NCBI GenBank assembly: GCA_017654935.2
Contig: CM065697.1
Span: forward strand, 47,000,763 to 47,064,762
Direction: 5' to 3'
DNA: 64,000 nucleotides
Origin: Phymorhynchus buccinoides
Taxonomy: Eukaryota; Mollusca; Gastropoda; Neogastropoda; Raphitomidae
Under the pieces are notes generated by a model. It did no database searches and was not told the DNA's origin. It was given only the letters and a program-made list of their open reading frames with translations. This document shows positions 33,746 to 44,646 of this stretch, one piece after another; positions within the stretch are counted from its first letter, which is position 1; every line of letters begins with the position of its first letter. Made by a program: the position numbers and the translations under genes.

Positions 33746-34109
33746 TTTATCTTCTTTTTTTTTTCCGATTTGGGATGCTTATCCTGCCCCATGCGCAAAG
33801 GATTCAAATTTACAGTATAATTGGAGCACAGGATGCATGCTATGTGAATTTGTGTCATCCACCCCACCAGCACAAAAGCATGGGTGCAACTCCCCAAAAT
33901 GGAGAAAAAACCCTGAAACGTAGGGTCCAGGGACCGCCCAGACCCAGGGTACAGAGACCCACTGGGGGTGGGGGGGCAATGTCCTGTTGCTCTCTTTTCT
34001 TCTCTTCCTTTATTCCTGTTTTGAGTCCACTAAACCATGTCTAGCTCAGTGGTTGAGTTTGAAAACAATATGGCGTCACTTGAGGAGAGAGCACTTCTGG
34101 GCAAGATCG

Positions 34110-34345
34110 ACCATGTTCAAAACGTGGGGATACCGGGGGGTCTTTTGTATAAATAGTTCCCCCACCTTCTGGAAGTTATGTGCTTGTAACTTCCTCTAAT
34201 CTGTATCTCTTTGACTCTGCCTTTTCCCTTTGCTTGTTGAGGTCTACTATTTTTCTGCTTATCCGGTCCATTCTCCTGTCTTTTTTCCAGAAACACTTTC
34301 AAAAAGATTTCCTTCAGCAGAAGTCGAACTTGCTGGGCCTAACTA
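34110..34345 (-). repeat. Dispersed repeat family R1, inverted copy
   Basis: gttcccccaccttctggaag, tctttgactctgccttttcc, and the gcctaactatttcttagtta block seen in the direct copies. Confidence 0.75.
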
Positions 34346-35365
34346 TTTCTTAGTTAGGCACATAATGGCAGCATGACGCATCTGCGCTCATAATTGACAG
34401 GAAACTGTCTGAGCGATCGAAGAAGAAAACGGGGGATAAATTGTAAAAAAAGAAAAGTACTTTCAGGTAAAATAAAAATAAAAGAAATCCTTGTGAAAAG
34501 GAAAAAGTCGCACCCATGGCATGCAGAAGGGCCTACTGCTACCAAACAGTGGAATGGGCTTTAATGTGTGCGCAAGATCTTGTGCATGCGCTCGCACACA
34601 GAACCTGAGTTTTAAGCTTCATTTGAAAGACTGCATAATCCAGGGTACGTACAGATCTGCGTCAAAACAATTCCAGGACTTTTCCAGGACCAGTTTACTA
34701 AATTTCAAGGACTCAATCTGGCATACCGGTCAATGTCGGTTTCATTCCCGCCTGAGCTCCGAGTTGCTTGTGCTTCTGGCCTTGACAATGGCTTTTTACA
34801 GCACTCTCGTCCATGCTGGTGATGTCAAAGTTCTTTTTGCACACTGTGCAGCTAGCTTTCAGTTTTGAACTATCTGTTGACGGAGCTAACCAGCTCTGAT
34901 ATTCTTTTTTTTTGCAGCCAAACATTGTTGAAAATGCAGTCTCCATTTTGTTGGAAAATGGAAGTATGGTAAAGGGAAGTAACTTCAGCGGCAGACAACT
35001 CGCGCAAATGTCGTCTGCTATGATCGCGATATCGGTATGACCTTAAAAGTTATTTATTTTTTTAACTGAATTTAGTTTTAACCTTCAATTATTTTTTGTG
35101 GAGGAAAGATTTTGGTTTAAACAAATTTTATTTACTCACTCGGAAACGATCAAAACAAAAAGACAATTAGAGCAACAACGTTGATGGATTGAGATTAAGG
35201 ACGTGGTCAGACGATTTTGAAAATTCCAGGACTTTTCCAGGAGTCTTGGGGCCTTTGCTGTTTTTCAAGCACTTTTCAAGCCCTGGAAAAGGCCATGTCA
35301 ATTTTCCAGTACTTTTCAAGGTTTCAAGAACCCTGTACGAACCCTGATAATCCTAATTCTGCATA

Positions 35366-35518
35366 AAGGGACAGCCACACGTCCACTAAAATCGCACGAC
35401 TGTATGATACGACTCGGTCACGTGGTCTCCAAGAACAAACGTGATTGGCGCATCGAGACCACGTGATCGAATCGTATCGTACAGTCGTGCGATTTTAGTG
35501 GACGTGTGGCTGGTCCTT
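35366..35518 (+). mobile_element. Foldback MITE, copy 2 (see 5798-5950)
   Basis: gccacacgtccactaaaatc at the left mirrors gattttagtggacgtgtggc at the right. The inner segment keeps gatcgaatcgtatcgtacag. Confidence 0.85.
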
Positions 35519-35555
35519 AAGTGAGGCTGCTTGGATTTTAACACCGGAACAAAGG

Positions 35556-35602
35556 TTTGTGTGTGTGTGTGCGTGTGTGTGTGCGCGTGTGCGCGTGTGT
35601 GA

Positions 35603-35633
<31 letters not shown>

Positions 35634-35785
35634 TGTGTGTCACTGTGTGTGTCACTGTGTGTGTGTCACTGTGTGTGTGTGTTCACTGTGTGTGTGTGTG
35701 TGTGTCACTGTGTGTGTGTGTCACTGTGTGTGCGTGTCACTGTGTCTGTGTGTGTGTGTGTCACTGTGTGTGTGTGTGTGTATGA
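35556..35785 (+). repeat. (GT)n with regular CACT interruptions
   Basis: gtgtgtgtcactgtgtgtgt-type units of 14-22 bp, an imperfect minisatellite grown from a GT microsatellite. Confidence 0.9.
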
Positions 35786-35953
35786 AGGGCGGGGGCCATG
35801 GCATGCACAGGTCATAGAGCTCTCACTGTGCTATTGGACCCAAAATTATGTTAAATCCAGTGATAAAATTGTTTTTGTTTTTTTTGCTGTCCCAGTCGGC
35901 AACACTACCACTGCGCCATGGCGGCTGCTCAAGTGATAAAAATAACACGAAAT

Positions 35954-36303
35954 AAGTACCACACAAAAACAAATACACATCAAGCGCAGAGAGACATTAT
36001 TTCATTGACAAAACAAAAAAGAACATGTAATATTTCAACACAAATGTCTTTTTCCAACAACACAGACAACACAACAAGACTTCCCCTCTTCACAGTCGAG
36101 CAGTCTCCAAAATGGAGATTGAAGATTTGATTAAAAGAAAAGTCTCCATTTTGGAGACTGCTCGACTGTGAAGAGGGGAAGTATTGTTGTGTTGTCTATG
36201 TTGTTTGAAAAAGACATTTGTGTTGAAATATTACATGTTCTGTTTTGTCTCGTCAATAAAATGACGTCACTCTGCACTTGTGTATTTGTTTGTGTGGTAC
36301 TTT
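35954..36303 (+). repeat. 350-bp long inverted repeat (arms about 165 bp)
   Basis: The left arm starts aagtaccacacaaaaacaaa and ends gcagtctccaaaatggagat. The right arm starts atctccattttggagact-like and ends tttgtttgtgtggtactttg. The spacer is about 30 bp. Arm divergence is low, so it would form a near-perfect RNA hairpin in tetraspanin pre-mRNA. Confidence 0.9.
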
Positions 36304-36384
36304 GGTCAGTGACGTTGCAGTCTGTTTCAGTTTTTCACATGAAATAAGGCCAACCCACAGGCCCACAATCAAAGCAGTCTGATC

Positions 36385-37040
36385 AGTTCTCCTTCTTCTT
36401 CATCGATCACTCAGACAGTTTCCTGTCACATGAGCGCAGATGCGTCATGCTGCCGTTATGCGGATAACTTAGAAGTAGTTACGCCCAGCATGTCCGTCTT
36501 GGGCTGGAGGAAATCTTTGTTAACAGCTCCTTCTACTTCTTCGTTCGCTCAGACAGTTTCCTGTCATGTGAGCGCAGATGCGTCGTGCTGCCGTTATGTG
36601 CCTAACTAAGAAATAGTTAGGCCCAGCATGGCCGACTTCGGCTGAAGAAATCTTGGTAAGAATTTATAGAAAAAAAGGCAGGAGAATGGACCAGTAAGAT
36701 AGAAAGATAGCAGATGACAGTAAGCAAAGGGAAAAGTTAGTCAAAGAGAGCGATGGATTAGAGGAAGTTACAGGCACAAAACTTCCAGAAGGTGGGGGAA
36801 CTATTTGTACAAAAGACCACCCAGTATCCCCACGGGGGGATACCAGTTCCTAGAACAAAGGCAGGAGAATGGACCAGGGACCAGGGAGGCAGAAAGATAG
36901 TCTATGACAGTGCGCAAAGGGAAAAGGCAGAGTCAAAGAGAGTGACAGATCAGAGGAAGCTACAAGCACAGAACATCCAGAAGGTGGGGGTAGTATTTGC
37001 ACGAAAGACCCCCCGGTATCCCCACGGGGCAGCCTGATCA
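36385..37040 (+). repeat. Dispersed repeat family R1, tandem direct copies
   Basis: The ctcagacagtttcctgtcac block occurs at 36409 and 36549. The caaagggaaaaggcagagtc to ccagaaggtgggggtagtat block occurs at 36730-36835 and 36915-37030. At least two copies lie head to tail. Confidence 0.75.
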
Positions 37041-38570
37041 TTTGAGCCCCTGTCATTGAACAATTTGTGTGTCGTTCGTCCATCCCGAGGGATGATGACC
37101 ATGCTTCAACAGTTTGTCTTTGTGAAAATCTTTCAACCATTTAATCACAAGAGTGGTTGCCATACAAATCCTTGTTCTTGGATGACAAGTAACCCACACT
37201 GTACAGTCGTCATTCTCAGACATAAATACCCATGTACTAATATTCAGGCCCTATGAAAATGAGTCATTGTTCTTTGCTGTTGAATTTTTGTCGATACATA
37301 ATGTAATACGACCAATGCATGCATCTTGTTTGAACACAATATATATCTAAGGCACTGCCTGTGCCTGTGATAAACAGCAAACCACTTGAGATAGGATAAA
37401 AACAATATCACACTCGCAAATCCTAATAACGGATATATACCGATATTTTACCTCTTTCAGATGATAATCAAACACGCAACTAAGAAGCGAGACGGCCATG
37501 CATGCAGATCTAAAATAATACTAACCACTTCACCATAGCAAGAAAATCCCACTCATCCACAAATAATATAGTTCTCCAAGTTAGAAAGTCGTGAGCTATT
37601 TTGATCTTGCACATTGATACATTATGAAAGGAAACTGATTATTAATCGAAACATGAACCTACTAGAATTTGCTGTATAAAAAAATAGCCTTTACAATGAC
37701 ATATCCGTTTTACACTGCAATCACAGGCCATAGTTATTGTCATTTCGCCAATGACGAACTTTCAATGATGACGTAATTTCAGTGATTGCGTAAGTCCACT
37801 AAGATGACGTTTTTTGGTGTCCTGCTCAGAAGGCACTATTTGCAGTGACACTAACTTGAATATGTGGTTGTCAGCCGCTAATTTTATCATTTGCAATTTC
37901 ACTAAAACTTTTTCAATGTAAAATGTTCATCATAAACAACCTTTTGCATCTATCGGGTTAAGGCATAGGGTTAGGAGTATGTTTGGGCTTTTTGTTTTAC
38001 TAAACATCACTTGATGCAAATAAAGAAAATATGGCTTGAGTACTGCAGATAGTCGCATGCGAGTGTATGAGAATGATAATGATATGTCAAGATAAATAAC
38101 TGTGACGTCAAGTTTCTAATAGCAACGGTGTATTCTTACACGCGTTTACACTAAGCCTATGGGCTAATATACGCAAATGATATGTCAAGATATTGTTTTA
38201 TATCACAAGCTTCCAGGCCTCTTAGCACTACTTGAAGATCGGTATATTGTCATTTATTATTATTTATATGATCACTGTGATCTTTATTATTGGTATTACT
38301 GGTTTCAATGCTCAAGTTATCCCATGCTAGCATATGTGCATTCCTGTTTTGATTGTTGGTCTGCTTATTTCTTTTTCTTAATATTTGATTTGGTCAGTTC
38401 TTGTCTTTTTTTCTTTTTCTTTTTTTATGCGTGCATTCTGTCCTTTTGATATTTCATTATAAAATGTGTTGAAAAAAAAGTTCAAACCCCCCCAAAAACC
38501 CCATTTAATCACAAGAAAAAAGCAAGGCTTATACTTCAATCCCCTGATGCTTGTAGCCGAGTGCAGTTGA

Positions 38571-38836
38571 ATGGGTGCAACTACACAAAATGAAAAACCC
38601 TGAAAGGCCGGTGTCTAGGGGTAATGTCCCCCTGCAGCTGAAGAAGCAAAAATTGATTTATGAAGGTATTTTAGTTTGCTTTTTCCACAATTTATACAAA
38701 TGCTTATTTTAAAGTGTTTGACAAATACAGTAGACACACAAAGATCTTGTCTGACAAATTTTAAAAATAGGAAATTCCTTTTCTGGTAAAATTCAAAAAC
38801 AGGAAATCCTGGTATACCAGGAAAAGTTGCACCCAT
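38571..38836 (+). mobile_element. hAT-like MITE, ATGGGTGCAACT ends, copy 2
   Basis: Flanking 8-mers gcagttga and gcagttgt agree at 7 of 8 positions. The body is about 95 percent like 30036-30300. Confidence 0.8.
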
Positions 38837-38991
38837 GCAGTTGTGTCTGTGCGAAACACGTGTACAACTTGAGGTAGATTCATTTTATTTCAGCATTTAC
38901 ATGAACACACAAACACACACATTTACCATCCAAAGCAGAAAACAAAGAACAGCATTTAAGTAAAGACAAAGACACAAGTTCACCCACTCAC

Positions 38992-39075
38992 CAAGCAAAA
39001 GGCAAAAGCAAACGTGCATCCTAGCACGACGTCGGCTTGATTGCTGACAAACTCTCTTGCTTTCTCGTAACATCC
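38992..39075 (-). CDS. Tetraspanin exon 7 (last loop cysteine, start of TM4)
   Basis: 28 codons, phase 0 on both sides (acceptor tttgcag, donor TTG|gtgagt). Reads GCYEKAREFVSNQADVVLGC, TFAFAFCL. 'GCye....f' is the conserved last large-loop cysteine motif of tetraspanins (Cys238 of the rebuilt protein), followed by the fourth transmembrane helix from about residue 252. Confidence 0.93.
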
Positions 39076-39514
39076 CTGCAAACACACCAGTGCAGAAACA
39101 AACCTTTTTTTCTTCTTCTAGAAATGATATCTACTCAGTCTTCCTTTTATATCTTAATTTCAATTTCAGTTTCAGTCCATGATTGTGTTTGATAAAGGGA
39201 AGTAAAGTTCCGAAATATATTACCAGCAACAACATGGGGGTTCGTTTTTGTTTGTTCATCATATCTTAATTTCAACTCAGTGTTCTCTTTCTATTTTGAA
39301 CTCTTACTACTTGCTTGCTGTCCGTCAGTCTTTCATTTTACATTGATAACGTATCATATGTATGTTGAGCCTCAATAAAATGAATGTCTTGTGTTTCATG
39401 TGTCTACGATTGGTCCTAGTGGTCATCTAATTATTTTCAAGTAAACCTATGAATAACACACGAAATAGTACAAGAATGCGTAAGGATAAGGATACTTCAG
39501 GTACACTTGAAATA

Positions 39515-39689
39515 CAGTGGGACCTCCCTTATAAGACCTGAAAAAATCATCCAAAATGAGGTCTTGAAAGGGAGGGTCTTATAATGGAGGTAATTTTAAT
39601 ACTAACAAAGAAGGGCAATGTCTCAGAGAAGTAGGTCTTATGTGGGAGGGAGTCTTATAATGGGAGGTCTTATAAGGGAGGTTCCACTG
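39515..39689 (-). mobile_element. CAGTGGAACC-family MITE, complete 175-bp copy
   Basis: CAGTGGGACCTCCCTTATAA at the left and the inverted TTATAAGGGAGGTTCCACTG at the right, flanked by TA at 39513-39514 and 39690-39691. The cleanest copy of the family in the window. Confidence 0.9.
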
Positions 39690-39944
39690 TAGTAATAATG
39701 GTAAGTAGCCTCTGTAACATGTTTTAGTCTGACAGAGACATAGACAATGAGAGAGAGACACACACACACAGACCAATAAGTAAACAAACAAGAAAAGAGA
39801 AAGAGGGAAAGAAGTTATCAGCTTTGCTCTAGAAGATGAAAAATCGACTGCAGTACCTTTTGGAAATCAACGTAATTTCCAGCGTTTCATGCCTAAGGCA
39901 CGTAAGGCACGAAATGTTGGAGTTTTCCCTTCCACAAGTACCTT

Positions 39945-40190
39945 GGTTTCTTTACCCCAGGGCTCCCAATCGTCCAGCAAAACAAGGGGTCCCAGGGACT
40001 CCTTCACTTACAGTATAGAGGGTCCTAGAGGCGGGATGGAGGGTCCCAGTGGCATAGGGAATGCTAAAAAGAATTTTTCTAGTGCATCTCTGGGACCCCC
40101 TGCACATTCTATTAGAGGGTCCTTTAGAATTTCAGTGCTTCATAGACCCCCAAATGGGGGTCCCTGGGAGCCCTGTTACCCACCTACTGT
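39945..40190 (+). mobile_element. Inverted-end repeat (cagggctcccaatcgtcc)
   Basis: cagggctccca at the left and tgggagccctg at the right, with internal gggtcccagggactcc / gggggtccctggg pairs. A partial copy with the left end is at 55763-55870. Confidence 0.6.
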
Positions 40191-40212
40191 TACGTTAGCT
40201 TTGCTCTAGCAT

Positions 40213-40335
40213 GTATGGCAAATCAAAAGTGTCAAAAACAACAATTACACAAAAAATGATATAGCATGTATGGCAAATCAAAAGTGTCAAAAACAACAAT
40301 TACACAAAAAATGATATAGCGTGTATGGCAAACGA
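40213..40335 (+). repeat. 56-bp tandem duplication
   Basis: tagcatgtatggcaaatcaa and following, at 40208 and 40263, with a third partial start at 40317. Confidence 0.85.
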
Positions 40336-40940
40336 AAGACATCAAAAGACAGCTTTTAGCAGAGAACCGACACGACAGCGAAATACACTGTTATGTGCAA
40401 GTCTGACACTCAATAAAATATCAAAGTTACACTGGTAAACCATCAGAGTCATCATCGCATCAGTGTATGTGCATAGTTAAGATGACCAAAGGGCAAAGTT
40501 GAAGTTTAGACGCCCTGTATAAAATGTTCTCATCGAAAATGTTCACTGAGAAAGAACATTATGCCCTTCTCGGGAAATTGGTAGGGCTATGATCAGCCAA
40601 TGGTAATTATTGTCATGAAACTGAAAGATAAAAAACTTTTGAGTTCGAGTCGTAAACGTGTGTGTGTGTGTGTGGGGGGGGTCTACATTGTACATTGACA
40701 AAGTCAATAAAGGGTGTGTAAAGTTGTGTAAATATAGAATGTTCATTGTATTTCATTTTAATGACGACCACTTTTTTCGTTCAACTGATGTGTACATGTA
40801 CTGTATTGCAAAAGGTGTGGCGATGTTGCGATTGTGTCAACGATTTAAAACACTTGATCTGTGAATTCAAAACAATGAGAGGAAAAACAAAACAAACAAA
40901 AAACACCCCATAAGAGTCAAAAGATGAATTTGAAACTGAC

Positions 40941-41092
40941 GTCATAATGCAGGGCGTTGTTATTGATACTCAATAACAGATTTCCCGGCGGTCCGAATGT
41001 CCATGTCTGGCACTTGGCGGCGTCGCGGTAATCGCTGATCTTTTGGTCGTACACACAGCACGAAAGAGGCACATACTGCACCGGCACCTCAT
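40941..41092 (-). CDS. Tetraspanin exon 6 (large extracellular loop, PxSC motif)
   Basis: Two bases complete the split Asn186 codon, then 50 codons: EVPVQYVPLSCCVYDQKISD, YRDAAKCQTWTFGPPGNLLL, SINNNALHYD. VPLSCC is the family's 'vP.SCC' motif (Cys197, Cys198) and KCQ supplies Cys213. Acceptor tgcatgctgcag, donor GAC|gtcagt, phase 0 out. Joined to exon 7 this gives the usual '...GC' loop end. Confidence 0.93.
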
Positions 41093-41169
41093 CTGCAGCA
41101 TGCAAAGCATAGATATGTACAACTCTACTGCTATGGCTTACTGAATGAAAGATGGATAATGAGTCGGTG

Positions 41170-41320
41170 TTGGAATGAAAATCCGTTTAATGTCCTCCAG
41201 TCTGAAAGACACATATGGGACATTAGTAGATATAGAGATAATGGGAACGATCCTGGAGGCAATGCCCGGAGGCAATGCAACTCCAGGAAAGTCACGAATT
41301 TTTAACGATACAGATGTATA
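41170..41320 (+). repeat. Dispersed repeat family R2, copy 2
   Basis: cagtctgaaagacacatatg, gggaacgatcctggaggcaa, then aactccaggaaagtcacgaa and aacgatacagatgt. Confidence 0.75.
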
Positions 41321-41349
41321 GAGTTAACCATATTAGTCGGTGTCGATAA

Positions 41350-41396
<47 letters not shown>

Positions 41397-41479
41397 TTGC
41401 TTTGTATATGCGTTGTTGCTGGTTTGTGTCATTCTTAAACACTATTTTTGTTGTCTACTTGTTGATGAATATTCGATTG

Positions 41480-41540
41480 TAAAGCGCTTTGGGCTCATTT
41501 GAAGTAAAGCGCTATATAAATGTACCATTATTATTATTAT
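41480..41540 (+). repeat. AGCGC-hairpin retroelement tail with (ATT)n
   Basis: gtaaagcgctttgggctcat then agtaaagcgctatataaatg and (att)n. Confidence 0.65.
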
Positions 41541-41705
41541 TTAATGGTTTGGTGCAGGTCACAATAATATCTGTATTGTTAACAATTCGGGACTTTCCTG
41601 GAGTTGCACTGCCTCTGGGCATTGCCTCCAGGATCGTTCCCACCATCTTTACATCTACTAATGTCCTATATGTGTCTGTTTCAGACCGGAGGACGTTAAG
41701 CAAAT
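41541..41705 (-). repeat. Dispersed repeat family R2, inverted copy 3
   Basis: cgggactttcctggagttgc, ttgcctccaggatcgttccc, cagaccggaggacgttaagc mirror the direct copies at 15410 and 41170. Confidence 0.75.
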
Positions 41706-41915
41706 TTTTTTCTTCTTATTATTAAAAAACCCAGTTATGGTAACTCATTCCACACTACCAGATTGCTTCCCTTTGCAACCGTTCTGCACGTTCCAGTGTG
41801 CATAGCTTAAATGGAAACAAATATAAACAATGCAAAATCGCACAGATCACAAAATTTTTGAAAGAAGAAAAATCGTACAGCTTTGAAATTCTAACATATA
41901 ATCTATAACAAAGTA

Positions 41916-42555
41916 CCGTAATTTACGGCCTATTAGGCGCAACTTTTTTTTTTACTGAACTTTGACCCCTGCGCCCAATCCGGCGCATGCGCCCTTTCTA
42001 TACTCTAAACAGAAAAAAGTAAGGGGGTCGAGAGTTGAAATGAACAACTCACCATGCTCTGGTAGCTTCCACAACAAACCGACAACAGTTCACTCACATT
42101 GCACTTTCGCTTCACGATCGTATCTCTTCCGTGATCACAATCGGACACAGCAATAGACCTAGCACTGATCGGATCAAACAACCCTCATCATGCCCAAGAC
42201 AAAACGGATGGCATATGATGCCGATTTCAAAGTGAATGCTATTTTGCTGGCAGAGGAAAAGGGAAACAGAAAAGCTGCCTTCGAGTTAGGAATCAACGAG
42301 TCAATGGTTCGCAAATGGCGTGAACAAAAGTCGAAAATTGGAGCGTGCAAGAAAACTCAGAAGTCATTTCGTACATGCAGAGCCAGATGGCAGCTCACGC
42401 GCTGATCGTTTCGTTCTTCCTTTTTTTTAAATTTCTTTGGTTTCTTTGCGCCTTATCGGGTGTATGTGCCCTATCTTTGCTCAAATTACGATTTTTTTTA
42501 AAAAGCAGGGTGTGCGCCTTATGAGCTGTGTCGCCTTATGGGCCGTAAATTACGG
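41916..42555 (+). mobile_element. DNA transposon with CCGTAATTTACGGCC ends and TA target site
   Basis: TA|CCGTAATTTACGGCCTATTA at the left, inverted GGGCCGTAAATTACGG|TA at the right (TA at 41914-41915 and 42556-42557). The 640-bp body carries the N-terminal part of a pogo-type transposase gene (42190-42405). Non-autonomous. Confidence 0.9.
42190..42405 (+). pseudogene. Pogo/CENP-B-type transposase N-terminal HTH fragment
   Basis: 71-codon ORF beginning MPKTKRMAYDADFKVNAILL, then AEEKGNRKAAFELGINESMV, RKWREQKSKI. This is the typical first helix-turn-helix of pogo/Tigger transposases ('yt..FKl.vi..Ae..gnr.aa..fgi.es.VRkWr.q'). The DDE domain is absent. About 150 bp are shared with 44768-44905. 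Confidence 0.85.
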
Positions 42556-42804
42556 TACTAGACATTGGCAATGTTCCAAAACATGGTCTTTATTATTGGC
42601 CAAATAGTGGCGTTTTGAAAAAAAAAAGACAAATAATCCCAAAGGGTGAGAGTCCCCTGATTTGCATATTTGTACTCAATGAAACAGGTTAGAAGTCATT
42701 TAACTGGTTGAAAACTAGTACAAGTTCAAGTATACTTTAATATCTCCAAAAGAGAAATTCAGGTTTTGAGTAACGGGTCACAAGGGAATATTCTTGTACC
42801 AGTA

Positions 42805-42976
42805 CAGTGGAATCCGCTTTATCGGCCACTTTTGGGACAAGGCAAAATGTGGCCGATAAAGCGAATCGGCCGATAAAACGAACATCGAGATACTGTATGA
42901 CGCAATTATGGAAGTCAAAAGCAATGACGTCAAAATTAAATGTTGCAGTTCAAATTCCAATTCTTTCCCTTTTTGT

Positions 42977-43012
<36 letters not shown>

Positions 43013-43336
43013 GAGTCTTAAACGAGCCATTCTGTCAGCTGTCAGTTCTTAGTGTGAAGTGACTTCCACTGTGAGAGTCAAATTGAAATGAATAAAATCT
43101 GTCAAAACACAAGAGTTCATACAGTACAGTGTATGTGTACTGTATGTGAACACTTTATTAATCCTACAACTTGACAGAAGCACGAGTAAAAGACAATAAT
43201 TTTGTTTTCTTGAGTGATTTTAACGCCATGCAGGGTCTTTCAATTGACAACAGCTCACCTCCCAACTTCACACTCAATCATGTAAACGTCAAAAGCGTGT
43301 TGTCAGTTTGTCTGTTGTTCTCCATCTCAAAAAATA

Positions 43337-43370
<34 letters not shown>

Positions 43371-43541
43371 AAAGAGGAAAAATTAGAGAGGAAAAAGTGG
43401 CCAATAAAGCGAAATTGAAGATTTCAGCTTTGGCTGTAAAAACGAACAAAATAACACATGCTTAAGAAGAAAAAATTCCGTACATTAGGAAATTGGCCGA
43501 TTAAGCGGCTTTGGCCGATTATCCGAAGGCCGATTCCACTG
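42805..43541 (+). mobile_element. Pogo-like MITE with CAGTGGAATCCGC ends and TA target site
   Basis: TA|CAGTGGAATCCGCTTTATCG at the left and the inverted CGAAGGCCGATTCCACTG|TA at the right. The word ggccgataaagcg recurs inside. The body has been expanded by (GT)n near 42980 and a G32 run at 43338-43369. Confidence 0.85.
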
Positions 43542-43624
43542 TAGTAGTAGTAGTAGCAGTAGCAGTAGTAGTAGTAGTGGTAGTAGTAGTAGCAGTGGTA
43601 GTAGTAGTGGTAGTAGTAGTAGTG

Positions 43625-43675
<51 letters not shown>

Positions 43676-44064
43676 ATAGTAGCAGTAGTGGTAGTAGTGG
43701 TAGTAGTAGTAGTAGCAGTAGTAGCAGCAGCAGTAGTAGTAGCAGTAGTAGTAGTAGTAGCAGTAGTGGTAGTAGTAGTAGTGGTAGTAGTAGCAGAAGC
43801 AGTAGTAGCAGTAGTAGTAGCAGTATTAGTAGTAGTAGCAGTAGTAGCAGTCATAGTAGTAGTAGCAGTAGTAGTAGTAGTGGTAGTAGTAGCAGTAGCA
43901 GTAGTAGCAGTCATAGTAGTAGTAGTAGTAGTAGTAGTAGTAGCAGCAGCAGCAGCAGTAGTAATAGTAGTAGTAGTAGTAGTAGCAGCAGCAGCAGCAG
44001 TAGTAGCAGCAGCAGTAGTAGTAGCAGCAGTAGTAGTAATAGTAGTAGCAGCAGCAGTAGTAGT

Positions 44065-44123
<59 letters not shown>

Positions 44124-44187
44124 CAGCAGCAGCAGTAGTAGTATCAGCAGTAGTAGTAGTAGTAGCAGTAATAGTAGTAGTAGTAGC

Positions 44188-44257
<70 letters not shown>

Positions 44258-44277
44258 ATAGTAGTAACAACAGCAGC

Positions 44278-44308
<31 letters not shown>

Positions 44309-44432
44309 ACAACAGCAGTAGTAGTAGTAGTAGTAGTAACAACAGCAGCAGTAGTAATAGTAGTAGCAGCAGTAATAGTAGTAGTAGCAGCAGTAATAGT
44401 AGTAGTAGCAGTAGTAGTAGTAGTAGCAGAGA
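43541..44432 (+). repeat. (AGT)n/(AGC)n trinucleotide array, about 890 bp
   Basis: Almost uninterrupted AGT with AGC, AAT and AAC variants. It starts at the TA flanking the MITE's right end and stops 46 bp from tetraspanin exon 5. All long Val, Leu, Thr or Tyr ORFs here are artefacts. Confidence 0.97.
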
Positions 44433-44478
44433 CATTTGACCAGCGTCAGAAGCAAGCAGGTCATTGACACACACTCAC

Positions 44479-44608
44479 TCTTCAATCGGGCCTGTCTGTA
44501 CCAAGGGGTGCGTCCAAAAAGCAGCCAGGAATCTTGGCGAGTCAGTTCCAGATTTTGACTGCCGTCATCGAAATCACTAGTTGATGCTCTCACGCCACAG
44601 CACTCCAA
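44479..44608 (-). CDS. Tetraspanin exon 5 (CCG motif)
   Basis: 43 codons plus one base (phase 1 out, donor AAG A|gtgagt). Acceptor gtactgctttcag. Reads LECCGVRASTSDFDDGSQNL, ELTRQDSWLLFGRTPWYRQA, RLK. Joined to the preceding exon it gives '..WDRLQRELECCG', the diagnostic tetraspanin junction, with Cys145-Cys146-Gly147. It is squeezed between a trinucleotide array (46 bp away) and a transposon (38 bp away). Confidence 0.93.
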
Positions 44609-44646
44609 CTGAAAGCAGTACGGTAATGTTGATAATGATGATGATA

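Larger units (their letters stand above)
33393..38991 (-). other. Tetraspanin last intron (5.6 kb), full of repeats
   Basis: Contains R3 (33460-33745), R1 (34110-34345, 36385-37040), a foldback MITE, a 350-bp hairpin and a hAT-like MITE, listed separately. 34350-35360 and 37050-38560 show no gene; 34640-35350 repeats ttccaggacttttccaggac-like words. Confidence 0.6.

Noticed and set aside
35556..35936. Cys/Val-rich ORFs in the GT repeat
   Set aside because: Simple-sequence artefacts; the same holds for ORFs at 2374-2806, 17825-18036 and 63631-63950.
43511..44474. ORFs of poly-Val, poly-Leu and poly-Thr
   Set aside because: Trinucleotide repeat translated in different frames; no protein feature.
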